Of a stretch of 64,000 nucleotides of DNA, positions 36,219 through 44,744 are shown in pieces. A program made the translations under genes and the position numbers. Source of the DNA: Rhodopirellula baltica SH 1 (lineage in GTDB: Bacteria; Planctomycetota; Planctomycetia; Pirellulales; Pirellulaceae); NCBI RefSeq assembly GCF_000196115.1, contig NC_005027.1, forward strand, positions 6,940,001 through 7,004,000. The letters are read 5' to 3'. Under the pieces are notes generated by a model, which worked only from the letters and a program-made list of their open reading frames with translations, searched no databases and was not told the origin of the DNA. Position 1 is the stretch's first letter. Each line of letters begins with the position of its first letter.

Positions 36219-36375
36219 CGGAGTCAAGCAAATCAAAAGGAGGAAAGCGGCGGTGTGAGGTGGATCCGTCGTGGCTTTCCCATCAGACGCTTCGCTGGCC
36301 GGGAACGCAAATGGAATTCACCGCCAACTCAATTGTGGCTGGTGAAAAACATTGCCAGCGAACTGAACCGGTGCG

Positions 36376-37047
36376 TCAGGGTTGGACGCTCAGACGGTTG
36401 ACGACTCGAGAAACGCCCGGTTCCAAACGCATCAGCAATTCGGTCATCCGACGATCGGATTCGTTGCGGACCGTACCGCTCAGTGTTGCTGTGCGATCTT
36501 GGACCTGAACATTCACTCCATCATACCGATTGGATTGAGAATTCATACGGCCGGGCAAGTTGCCATTGATCGTGGTGAGATTCGATGTGCCTTGCAAACG
36601 CGAGGACGCATACTGCTGCACGCGACCCGACTCGAGCGGTGCAACTTCAACGGCACTGCGAAGTCGAGTTCGAATCGGTGGAGTCGATGTGTTGCCACGA
36701 GCCGCGTTGCCGCCGCCGAACAAGTTGCCAAACGCGGCACCCAGTCCGCCGCCACCAAATCCGCCAAGGCCGCCCCCGCCACCAAATGCTCCCCCGCCGC
36801 CACCACCACCGGCCTGAGACACCGCGGATGCACCGACAGGAGTGGACGTATTGGCACCGACGGCTCCGGTTCGCTGGACGCCTTGACTGAACACCGCGTC
36901 AGGATCCAAACCTTGGGTGATGGTTCCTTCCGCCTGACCGTTCGCACCGCCGCCGCTATCGTCCGGCTGTGCCATAGCAGTCGAGCCCAGAGCGATCCAT
37001 AGAGTGGAAGCGGCCAGGCACGCTACAATTTGAGACGTTCGTTTCAT
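36376..37047 (-). CDS. Secreted Gly-rich protein with C-terminal BON domain
   Basis: 223 residues with a signal peptide cleaved near AMA-Q (residue 26). The central part has polyglycine stretches (residues about 80-115) mixed with Phe and Ala. The C-terminal 45 residues form a BON-like domain (VNVQVQDRTATLSGTV, then ELLMRLEPGVSRVVNRLSV), a fold that binds membranes or peptidoglycan-associated proteins and is found in OsmY. A role at the cell envelope is inferred. It diverges from the large secreted protein at 37141 with a 93-bp shared upstream region. Confidence 0.8.
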   Translation of the reverse strand: MKRTSQIVACLAASTLWIALGSTAMAQPDDSGGGANGQAEGTITQGLDPDAVFSQGVQRTGAVGANTSTPVGASAVSQAGGGGGGGAFGGGGGLGGFGGGGLGAAFGNLFGGGNAARGNTSTPPIRTRLRSAVEVAPLESGRVQQYASSRLQGTSNLTTINGNLPGRMNSQSNRYDGVNVQVQDRTATLSGTVRNESDRRMTELLMRLEPGVSRVVNRLSVQP

Positions 37048-37140
37048 GCGACTATCGCTCGGTGGACGTTGGGTTTCGGATACGATTGGGGTGTGACCCT
37101 TCTCCTCTGATTGTAGCTAGACCCCAAGAGCTCGTCCAAA

Positions 37141-39138
37141 ATGAATCCCCTTCGATCCCCGCGTTTCGGCCGCTCATTTGCACCGAAGTTTCCAGTTGTA
37201 ACGTTGATGATGCCCCTCGCGTGCCTTTTGGTTGCAACCGCGTGGCTGTCATCGCCATCGGTTGCCTTCGCTCAAAGCTCAGCGACGGATAACGAAAGCC
37301 GGACCACCGTGCCTGCGCCGCGGCTATTGCCGTCGGGCACCCTGGCCTACTTGCGAATCGATGACGTCAACGACATTCGCGAAGATTGGGGCGAATCCTC
37401 GCTGGGGAAAATGCTGAACGATCCCAAGATGCGTCCCTTCGTTTCGGACATCTATCAAATCCTCACTGATCTGTTTGAAAAGCCCGGCAAAGAAATGGGG
37501 CTGACGCTCGACGAGCTCCGATCGCTTCCGCAAGGTCAGGTCGCGATCGCTCTTCTCGAGGGGCCACCGCCGGAGGAAAAGACCGACGAGGAGAAAGCGG
37601 ATGAGGAAGAAGACGATGATGCCATTGCACGTCGCTTGCGAAACAAACGACGTCAGCAGAACTCTTTCGCTTTGGCGATCATGATCGATGCTGGTCCAAA
37701 CAACAAAGAAATGGAAACCCTGGTTGAACGCCTGATGGGCCTGGCGGAGAAGAATCGCATGATCATCCAGAACGAACAAATTGGTTCGATCGAGCTGACG
37801 CGATTGGTCCGCCAACGTGGTGATGGCGATGTCATCGAATGGTTTGAACAAGATGGCTTTTACGTCATTGGATTGGGACGAACGATCGCTCAATCGATTG
37901 CGAAAAAAATGAATGATGAGCAGCGTGATACCAGCCAGTCATCCGGGCGTTCACGACGCACCGTGAAAACGACTTCTGCTGATTCGGAGACGCTCGCACA
38001 AAACGCGGACTTCATTGCCGTGATGAGCCGATCGATTGGCGCCGAAGCCGAGATCCCGCAGATCACATTCTTCGTCAATCCTTATGGCATCGCGAAACGA
38101 ATCATCGCGAGAAGTGGATCGGCGTTCTTTATCGCGCCGATTGTCCAAGACCTAGGCATCGAAAAGATTCGTGGGATCGGTGGCAGCCTTTTCCGCGGCG
38201 GTGAGATCGTTGAGTCGATTGGTCACATGCACGTGTTGATTGATCCACCACGAGATGGTTTCTTTGGCGTGCTGCGTCCGGAAGACATCGAAGTCTCACC
38301 ACCGGTTTGGGTTCCGGCCGACGCGGCCAGTTTCACTTGCGTGGGTTGGGATATCGAAACCGCGTTTGAAAACGTTGGGAAAATCGTCAACCGTTTCGCC
38401 GGCGAGGGCAGTTTCGAGAAAAACACCGAGAAGCCAGCGAAGGAGCGTTTCGATTTGTCGCTCAAAGAAGAGGTGCTCCCTTTGATGACCGGTCGCGTTG
38501 TCACGATCCAACGCTATCAGTTGCCCGCCAACTGGAATTCGATGGCACGGGCAATCGCGATCGAAGTCAAAGACGCCAAGGAAGCGGACAAGTTGCTCGA
38601 CCGAGTCAAAGCCAAAGTACCACCGCAACGAATGAAACCCGAGGTTCTTCGCGGCAAAACGGCTTACTTCTCTGAACAACGTCAATTTGATCAACCTGGC
38701 ATCCGGGTGCCTGAAAACAGCGTGATGTTGCTCGGCAATTGGTTGCTGTTCTGCGACAGTCGCGAAGTGTTGCAGCAAGTGCTGCGTGCTGAGGCCGGTG
38801 AAATTGATCGCTTGGCAGACGACGAAGACTACGTGCTGCTGACGAGTGAACTTGGGGCCAAGTTGGAAGGCGAAACGCCGTTCCTTTTTCAGTTCAATCG
38901 CGATGCCGAGACGTATCGGATCCTGTACGAAATGGCTAACTCGGATGAAACCGCACAGTCGGTCGAGAATCGAGGCGGCGACAATCCCATGGCACGTCGC
39001 GTTGCCGAACTGATGCGGCGAGATGATTGGCCGAAGTGGGAGGAATTGGAAAAGTATTTCAGCGTCAGCGGCATCTTCGGCTATGACGAACCAGGCAGCA
39101 TCCACATCGGTTCCATGAATCTTCGCCCGATCGAGTGA
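37141..39138 (+). CDS. Large secreted protein, DUF3352-like
   Basis: 665 residues with a long signal peptide (hydrophobic 22-40, ending near FAQ). The mature start, LLPSGTLAYLRIDDVNDIREDWGESSLGKML, resembles the beginning of DUF3352-type proteins, in which a substrate-like fold starts with an allusion to LPADTLAYV. An acidic and basic low-complexity stretch lies at about 145-175. The rest shows alternating strands and helices without catalytic motifs. Localisation outside the cytoplasm is well supported; function is unknown. No good ribosome binding site is present. Confidence 0.7.
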   Translation: MNPLRSPRFGRSFAPKFPVVTLMMPLACLLVATAWLSSPSVAFAQSSATDNESRTTVPAPRLLPSGTLAYLRIDDVNDIREDWGESSLGKMLNDPKMRPFVSDIYQILTDLFEKPGKEMGLTLDELRSLPQGQVAIALLEGPPPEEKTDEEKADEEEDDDAIARRLRNKRRQQNSFALAIMIDAGPNNKEMETLVERLMGLAEKNRMIIQNEQIGSIELTRLVRQRGDGDVIEWFEQDGFYVIGLGRTIAQSIAKKMNDEQRDTSQSSGRSRRTVKTTSADSETLAQNADFIAVMSRSIGAEAEIPQITFFVNPYGIAKRIIARSGSAFFIAPIVQDLGIEKIRGIGGSLFRGGEIVESIGHMHVLIDPPRDGFFGVLRPEDIEVSPPVWVPADAASFTCVGWDIETAFENVGKIVNRFAGEGSFEKNTEKPAKERFDLSLKEEVLPLMTGRVVTIQRYQLPANWNSMARAIAIEVKDAKEADKLLDRVKAKVPPQRMKPEVLRGKTAYFSEQRQFDQPGIRVPENSVMLLGNWLLFCDSREVLQQVLRAEAGEIDRLADDEDYVLLTSELGAKLEGETPFLFQFNRDAETYRILYEMANSDETAQSVENRGGDNPMARRVAELMRRDDWPKWEELEKYFSVSGIFGYDEPGSIHIGSMNLRPIE

Positions 39139-39204
39139 GTCGCCCCGCCGAGCATTCAAGTTCGTCCCGGAGGCCATCGATTCAACGAGCGATTGCTTCC
39201 TGAA

Positions 39205-39887
39205 GTAGGCCGGATCAATCCGCTTCGGCGCCGCTCCGGCAGATGAGCAGTTCTCGCCAGTTCAGTCGCTGCCGGATGTGCGTTGCAAAGCCTCCTTCAT
39301 CCGGCCTACATTGCTTCGCCCGATGGAGTGAATCGCCTTGCCGTGCGTGCAAGTTCGTCCCAGAGAACTTCGATTCAACGAGCGATCGCCTCCTAAAGTA
39401 GGCCGGATCAAGCCGCTTCGGCGCCGCTCCGGCAGGTGAGCTGTTTTCGCCAGTTCAGTCATTGCCGGATGTGCGTCGCAAAGCCTCCTTCGTCCGGCCT
39501 ACGTTGCTTCGTCCGATTGAGTGAATCGCTTTGCCGCGTGTGCAAGTTATTCCGGAGGATATCGATTCAACGAGCGATTGCTTCCTGAAGTAGGCCGGAT
39601 CAAGCCGCTTCGTCGCCGCTCCGGCAGACGAGCTGTTTTCGCTAGTTCAGTCACTGCCGGATGTGCGTCGCAAAGCCTCCTTCGTCCGGCCTACATTGCT
39701 TCGTCCGATTGAGTGAATCGCCTTGCCATGCATGCAATTTTGTCCCAGAGAACCTCGATACGACGAGCGATTGCTTCCTGAAGTAGGCCGGATCAAGCCG
39801 CTTCGGCGCCGCTCCGGCAGACGAGCTGTTCTCGCCAGTTCAGTCACTGCCGGATGTGCGTCGCAAAGCCTCCTTCATCCGGCCTAC
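39205..39887 (+). repeat. Four tandem 105-bp elements with GTAGGCCGGAT inverted ends
   Basis: Copies at 39205-39309, 39398-39502, 39590-39694 and 39783-39887, each exactly 105 bp. Each starts GTAGGCCGGAT and ends with its complement, AT/GTCCGGCCTAC. Interiors (CCGCTTCGGCGCCGCTCCGGCAG and TGCCGGATGTGCG) are nearly identical. Spacers of 87-88 bp are also conserved and include ATTCAACGAGCGATTGC. Ends resemble the 123-bp element family at 5256-6113. Open frames through it are artefacts of the repeat. Confidence 0.95.
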
Positions 39888-39959
39888 ATCGGTTAAGAGG
39901 GGCAGCACAAGGTGTATCCACGCTCAGCCCCACCTTCGCGTACGCCAAATGAAAGTGAG

Positions 39960-40050
39960 CACCAGAGTAGAACCGTTGTCCTCCACTGTTCCGTCGGGCA
40001 ATCTTCAACCGCCAAACCGCATCGCAACCAAGTCCACTTGCGAACACTCG
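39960..40050 (+). repeat. Copy of the CACCAGAGTAGAAC palindromic repeat
   Basis: CACCAGAGTAGAACCGTTG-TCCT-CCACTGTTCCGTCGGGCAA and the following CCGCCAAACCGC...CAAGTCCACTTGCGAAC match the copies at 49091 and 49376. The palindrome is imperfect here. It lies just downstream of the minus-strand operon. Confidence 0.75.
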
Positions 40051-40056
40051 CACGAA

Positions 40057-40695
40057 TCAAAGATCCAACTCGTCCAGTTCATCCACCAATGCGTCCAAGT
40101 CAGTGGATTGGTTCTTGGTCAATGGCGGCGTGGCGGAAGCCAACGGCGAAGCCTCTGACGCGGGTGGCTTGGCCAAAGACGGCGTCACGTTTTGGATGGG
40201 GGCGGCGTTGGGCTGGGCTTTGGACGCCGACGTTGCCTTCGTCTGTTTAGGTGACGTTGAACCAGCCATCCCGATCTGAAACATCGGAGTCTGTCGAGTC
40301 GCCAGCAACGCTTGCAAGTCCGCCAAGATTGTCTGCGATGCACCTTCGCGACGCATGTCAAAGTGATACAGCTTCGCGATCGGTTCATCGCCTTGAACCG
40401 GGGCGGCATCCACGTCTCGTCGGTGCGGCACACGAGCGACCCGTTTGCCCAACAACCCAAGCGGTTCGGAAACCTTTTCGGCTTCCGTCCAACCAACGCA
40501 AGCGACATCGCCCGCGATTGATTCCACTGCCAATCGTTCCGTGCCGGACTCGTCCGGTCCAGGGATGCGATCGAGCAATACAAGATCGAGTCCTGGCCGA
40601 CCGAGCAACTGCCCCACGGCATCGTCACATGCAGGATCAAAATGGCGATGTTCGCCGGTGGGACGAAGCACGATCACGTTCAAACGTACAGCCAT
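40057..40695 (-). CDS. Uncharacterised protein ending the ferredoxin-cytochrome operon
   Basis: About 212 residues from ATG at 40695, 11 bp after the ATPase gene. The N-terminal 135 residues form an alpha/beta domain starting AVRLNVIVLRPTGEHRHFD and containing GLDLVLLDRIPG and VGWTEAEKV; I do not recognise the fold. The C-terminal 75 residues are Pro/Ala/Ser/Thr-rich and end in an acidic LDALVDELDELDL stretch that could dock a partner. No signal peptide or membrane helix is visible. Its position suggests it works with the ATPase as an assembly or regulatory factor. That is an inference from context only. Confidence 0.6.
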   Translation of the reverse strand: MAVRLNVIVLRPTGEHRHFDPACDDAVGQLLGRPGLDLVLLDRIPGPDESGTERLAVESIAGDVACVGWTEAEKVSEPLGLLGKRVARVPHRRDVDAAPVQGDEPIAKLYHFDMRREGASQTILADLQALLATRQTPMFQIGMAGSTSPKQTKATSASKAQPNAAPIQNVTPSLAKPPASEASPLASATPPLTKNQSTDLDALVDELDELDL

Positions 40696-40706
40696 GGATG
40701 ATCCAC

Positions 40707-41471
40707 TCAGAGGTCGGGGCAATTTTGGGGGTGGGCGTCAGGCCGGAGATCGATGCGGTTGTCGGACGTTCCTGGCTCAGGCATCTCCGATGATGGCGTT
40801 TCCGAAGACAGCCCCACGACATCATAGAGTTGAGACCATAATTCGCGAACGTCGGTGACATCGGCGAAAGACGGCATTGATTCCGCCTTCCCGACCTTCG
40901 CCAGCTTTTCTCGGGCGTTCGGATGGTCTCCCAGCAATTCTGCCAGCAAGTCCTCAATCAGCTTGGCGGTCACCTTCGTTCGGTGCAACACGTGAAAACC
41001 GCGAAGATCCCGATGTGCCGTCGCCAAACAAAAATGGCCCGCTTGTTGAGCTCGTCGACGAATTCGAAAGCGTCCCCACGGAGACAATTGTTCCGCCCCG
41101 TCGATAACCAACACTCCACCAGGCGAAACCGTTGCCTGTGTCTCAATCGCGGCTCGGTCGTTCTGCAGCATGCTGGAGACGACAGCGATCGGCGAGCGGT
41201 TGGGATCGGCGGTCAGTTGAATCCATTTCCCGCCGGGGAACTTCTCCTGCAACGCGTGGGCCATGTTGTGCAACAGCGTCGACTTGCCAGTCCCATGATT
41301 TCCAACGATCAAACCGAGTCGATGTTGCCGCAAGTCTGCCAGGATTCTCGCGATGTGCCCTGCCCGATCGCTTCCGTTCAGGTCAAAGCGAAACGGAATC
41401 GCACCCGGCCGCGTGTGACGACTGGAAAATGGATTCGTCGGTTGAGACGGCTGTCGGAGTTCATGGGACAT
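40707..41471 (-). CDS. AAA-type ATPase resembling ExeA/MSHA-type secretion ATPases
   Basis: Cytoplasmic ATPase of about 254 residues. Walker A is GNHGTGKST at 57-65 and Walker B VLVIDGAE at about 120-127. The order of a short N-terminal region, P-loop, and a helical lid without extra domains resembles the ExeA/TniB-like AAA group. The C-terminal 60 residues are Pro/Ser/Asp-rich. ATG at 41471 (or 41480) overlaps the end of the cytochrome c gene by 11 or 20 bp, so translation is coupled. An assembly or maturation role for the redox complex is inferred from the position. Confidence 0.7.
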   Translation of the reverse strand: MSHELRQPSQPTNPFSSRHTRPGAIPFRFDLNGSDRAGHIARILADLRQHRLGLIVGNHGTGKSTLLHNMAHALQEKFPGGKWIQLTADPNRSPIAVVSSMLQNDRAAIETQATVSPGGVLVIDGAEQLSPWGRFRIRRRAQQAGHFCLATAHRDLRGFHVLHRTKVTAKLIEDLLAELLGDHPNAREKLAKVGKAESMPSFADVTDVRELWSQLYDVVGLSSETPSSEMPEPGTSDNRIDLRPDAHPQNCPDL

Positions 41472-43809
41472 CGTGCACATGATAGCGATGGCATCGTGTG
41501 CAGTGATCCCCCGCCGCCGACTTGGTGTGGCAACTGGAACAGCTCGCCTTCGTCATCGGCAAAAATTCAGGCGACGCATCGACCGGCGACTCACCAACCA
41601 TGTGCACCGCATTGGCCGGATTGGTCGTTCCAAGTTGGTGGCAGTGTTTGCAATCTTGCAATCCCTGCACGTTCAAGTGAGGTGTGTGTGAGAAATGAGT
41701 GAGCCGATCGCCGTTTTCTTTGCCGCGGAACGCTTGCCAACGCATCGAAGCGAGCGACGCATTGGCCAACGAATCTGTTTGCACCTGGTGACACCCCACG
41801 CAGGCTTGAACTGCTGGCTGAGCCAACATGGATTGTTTGAGCGGGTCGTCGGGAGGCAACCGCTGAATGATCTCGATCATCGATCGCAACACCGCGTCGG
41901 AGTGACCTTTGCCTCGGTAGCGAACCGACAAAGTCACATCGTCTCGATACCAGCCACCAAACGATTGTGTTTTGGCCGCGTCGTAGCGAGCCGCCAACTC
42001 GGCCGCCCAGTCAGCTTTTTCCGGCGTGGGCGTTTCTTCCTCGGTGGTGGACCAAGAGGTCAATGGATCGTCGGCCAGCAACGGGTCATCGGCAAGCAAC
42101 GGATCAGCCCCGCCGAACCCGCCGCCAAAGTCGTTGTCGAATTCGCTTTCGACGTCATCGTCCAGCAATCCGCTGAACGCACCAGCCTGCATCGATGAAT
42201 CGACCTTGGTTTCGGCGGCGGTGTCAGCTTCACCAAACCAAACCCGCAGCGCGTCACGAACCAATTGAGGCGGAAACGATTCGACGAGCGGCAGAGCGGT
42301 TTGCTCATCGATCCTAGCTTCTCGCAGTCTTTGCATGAGTGCATCTTGACCGGTCGTCGCCAACTCTTGTGAGAGCTTGGTGATCGCCCTGCCCAGCGAT
42401 ACCGCTTCGACTTGGACAATTGGCGAATCCCAGTTCGCCGAATCGACACGCCGGAAACGATTCAGAGCCGACTCGCTGATCTGCTCTCGCAACATCAACG
42501 CCATCCAGCCATCCACCGTGCCATCGGCAAAACCCGTCGCCAGAGTCGGCCAATCTTCGACTTGCAGTGCGATGTCGTCCGGCAAGACCGGCAATTGCAA
42601 AAACGCGGGACCTTCGGCAACTTGAACTCGCAACGCTTCATCATGGCACTGCGCACATGCAATCTCGTACGGCAACGTTGTCATCACCGGATCGGTCGAG
42701 TCCAAATCAAAACTCGAGAAACTCGGTCCAATGTGACATGTCTTGCAATCAAACGTCGCAAAGGAGTTGGAGCTTGATGAATCTCCACCGTTTCGTTTCT
42801 CAGCTTCACTGGGAAAATGAATCTTCGCGTGCCTTCCATGATCAAAGTTGATGTTGGACGCGTGCGCGTACGGCCACTGGCCAAACTCGGGATGCGAATC
42901 AGCAAAGGAACCAAATTGATTGACGTGACAGGTTTGGCAACGCGAATCGGTGATGGCGGCGAGGTTCGCATCCGCTCCATGGTGTTCTTGGTGGCAAACG
43001 CTGCAGGCCAAGTTGTTTTGCAGCGATGACTTCCGGCTGACCGTTTGAACGGTGGGAACCGTTGAGGAAGCTTCGGAAATCTTCGCAATCGCAACCAGAT
43101 CACTGGACTGACCATCGGTGGGCTGGCTGCTTGCGAATTTATCATCAGCGAGCCTACTATCACGGGGCCCGTCATTACGGAGCCTGCCATCGCGTTTCTC
43201 GATCGCGGCCAAAGTCAGTTCGTCGCGGACTTCCTGCGACAAATTGTGTGCCCATCGAGCCGACTCGCGAGGCATTTGTTGCTCGTGGCAGTTCAGACAC
43301 AAGTCGGTCATGGCCACAGTCGGCATGTCGGCGTGTTTCGTATCATCGCCACCGATCCAGCTTGCCAAACTGAACAGGCCTTTGTCTTCGTTCTGCTTGC
43401 TCGATGTTGGATCGCTGGAGGATGTCAGCCAGCGGTTGCTGGTCGCATTTTGGTGACACGCCGCACATCGGTCTTGAGCCAATTCGCCCGACAGGATTTG
43501 CGCGTGAGCGGTTGTCAGGTTGCCCGGCTGAATGACTTTGGGTGTCGCTCGAGTCGCGAAGAGAACGACCATCGCGGCGGCCAAAATCGCCAGCATTGCG
43601 GCTGTGAATTGACGTCGACGTCCCGCCCAAGTTCGTCGTGGAGAACAAGCCTCATTCTCAGAATCATCGCTGTCGGCAAAGGGGCACGCACCGGTGCGGC
43701 TCGGTCCATGCAGACACGGATCGCATCCCGGTGAACGCCCGCATGCGTACGGGTGCCCGGGGCGTTCGATCCTCGGTGGTATCGGCAGTTGAAAGTCGTC
43801 GCGTCTCAT
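41461..43809 (-). CDS. Membrane-anchored decaheme c-type cytochrome
   Basis: About 782 residues. A cytoplasmic Cys-containing segment (C23, C29, C32, C42, C55) is followed by one membrane helix near 68-86 and a long exported part. Ten CxxCH heme sites are visible: CAACH, CLNCH, CSVCH, CQTCH, CKTCH, CAQCH, CVGCH, CKHCH, CSSCH and CTRCH. Six lie in the first half and four near the C-terminus, separated by about 300 heme-free residues that contain a DPLLAD direct repeat. ATG at 43809 overlaps the TGA of the cytochrome b gene (ATGA). It is likely the periplasmic electron carrier of the complex. The N-terminal cysteine cluster is unusual and could bind metal. Confidence 0.85.
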   Translation of the reverse strand: MRRDDFQLPIPPRIERPGHPYACGRSPGCDPCLHGPSRTGACPFADSDDSENEACSPRRTWAGRRRQFTAAMLAILAAAMVVLFATRATPKVIQPGNLTTAHAQILSGELAQDRCAACHQNATSNRWLTSSSDPTSSKQNEDKGLFSLASWIGGDDTKHADMPTVAMTDLCLNCHEQQMPRESARWAHNLSQEVRDELTLAAIEKRDGRLRNDGPRDSRLADDKFASSQPTDGQSSDLVAIAKISEASSTVPTVQTVSRKSSLQNNLACSVCHQEHHGADANLAAITDSRCQTCHVNQFGSFADSHPEFGQWPYAHASNINFDHGRHAKIHFPSEAEKRNGGDSSSSNSFATFDCKTCHIGPSFSSFDLDSTDPVMTTLPYEIACAQCHDEALRVQVAEGPAFLQLPVLPDDIALQVEDWPTLATGFADGTVDGWMALMLREQISESALNRFRRVDSANWDSPIVQVEAVSLGRAITKLSQELATTGQDALMQRLREARIDEQTALPLVESFPPQLVRDALRVWFGEADTAAETKVDSSMQAGAFSGLLDDDVESEFDNDFGGGFGGADPLLADDPLLADDPLTSWSTTEEETPTPEKADWAAELAARYDAAKTQSFGGWYRDDVTLSVRYRGKGHSDAVLRSMIEIIQRLPPDDPLKQSMLAQPAVQACVGCHQVQTDSLANASLASMRWQAFRGKENGDRLTHFSHTPHLNVQGLQDCKHCHQLGTTNPANAVHMVGESPVDASPEFLPMTKASCSSCHTKSAAGDHCTRCHRYHVHDVP

Positions 43810-44744
43810 GATTCCACAAACTGCAATGCATGAATGGTGTGCATGATGGCGAGCGCCACCAATCCCAACGACATCACGGCGTGAACCGCCACCCAAGCCC
43901 GCAGTCGCCACTGAAGAGCGTGCTGTGTATCCAGTTCATCGCGGCGACGAACCAAACCGGCAAGTTCATCGGCAACTTCTTTGCCGTCATCTTCCAAGTA
44001 CCGATGCAGCTCATTCAAACCGATCACCAAACGGCGACGTCGAAACGAATGAGCGAACAAGCGGTGTGACCACGAAAGCGGCGACTCGAGATACCGACGA
44101 AGGTATTGATCGTCAAACTCGCCCAAGACGCGTTGGGAGTCGACGCTGGTCAAACTGTCCAGACGCTGCGTCGCGCGTGCCGCCAATTGTTCTCGGTGCC
44201 AATCGATTTGATCGTACCGAGGCTGGCTGCCCATTGCGGTCAAACGAGCCGGCAATCGACGACTCGCCAGGATCCCATAGAATCCCGAGAGGCTGACGCC
44301 GATGAACAACACGCTCAGCGTTCCTTCCAGCCAACCATCGGCGATCAATCGTCCCGTCGCGATCGCGGGCACGTGCATCACAAACACGCCACACGCAAAT
44401 AGACCGGTGAAAATGTGAACCTGAGTCCAGGTGCTCATCGTGCCCAGTGGCAAGATCGGAATCCGACGACGAATGCCGATCGCAAACAAAATCAAGATCG
44501 AACTCAGCAGCGTCCAGCCGGTCATCACGCTGCTTCGATAGAGCGCCGCATGCAGCGTTTGCGATATCCAGGCGGTCAACACAATCGCAATCGCGACAAC
44601 GATCAAACTCGCGATTCGTCGACGACGAAACGACCATGCTCGACCGGTGCCAAACACTCGGCGACGGAATTTGGACAGGGCATCGGTGCGGAATTGTTGC
44701 CAACGTCGCGACGACGCAGAACGGCGGCGTTCAGCCACACTCAT
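43806..44744 (-). CDS. Membrane diheme cytochrome b-like subunit
   Basis: 312 residues with about five hydrophobic helices. Two helices each carry two histidines fourteen positions apart (H110/H124 and H288/H302), the H-x13-H spacing that holds two stacked b hemes in bc-type cytochromes. The long soluble loop between helices 4 and 5 (about 160-280) is charged and faces one side. It would pass electrons between the ferredoxin-like subunit or quinone and the decaheme cytochrome. Start and stop overlap both neighbours by 4 bp (ATGA). It is not a recognisable member of a named family such as NrfD or NapH. Heme binding is inferred. Confidence 0.75.
   Translation of the reverse strand: MSVAERRRSASSRRWQQFRTDALSKFRRRVFGTGRAWSFRRRRIASLIVVAIAIVLTAWISQTLHAALYRSSVMTGWTLLSSILILFAIGIRRRIPILPLGTMSTWTQVHIFTGLFACGVFVMHVPAIATGRLIADGWLEGTLSVLFIGVSLSGFYGILASRRLPARLTAMGSQPRYDQIDWHREQLAARATQRLDSLTSVDSQRVLGEFDDQYLRRYLESPLSWSHRLFAHSFRRRRLVIGLNELHRYLEDDGKEVADELAGLVRRRDELDTQHALQWRLRAWVAVHAVMSLGLVALAIMHTIHALQFVES

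Noticed and set aside
39205-39887. CRISPR array
   Set aside because: The regular spacing is suggestive, but repeats are 105 bp, spacers are conserved rather than unique, and no cas genes occur in the window.
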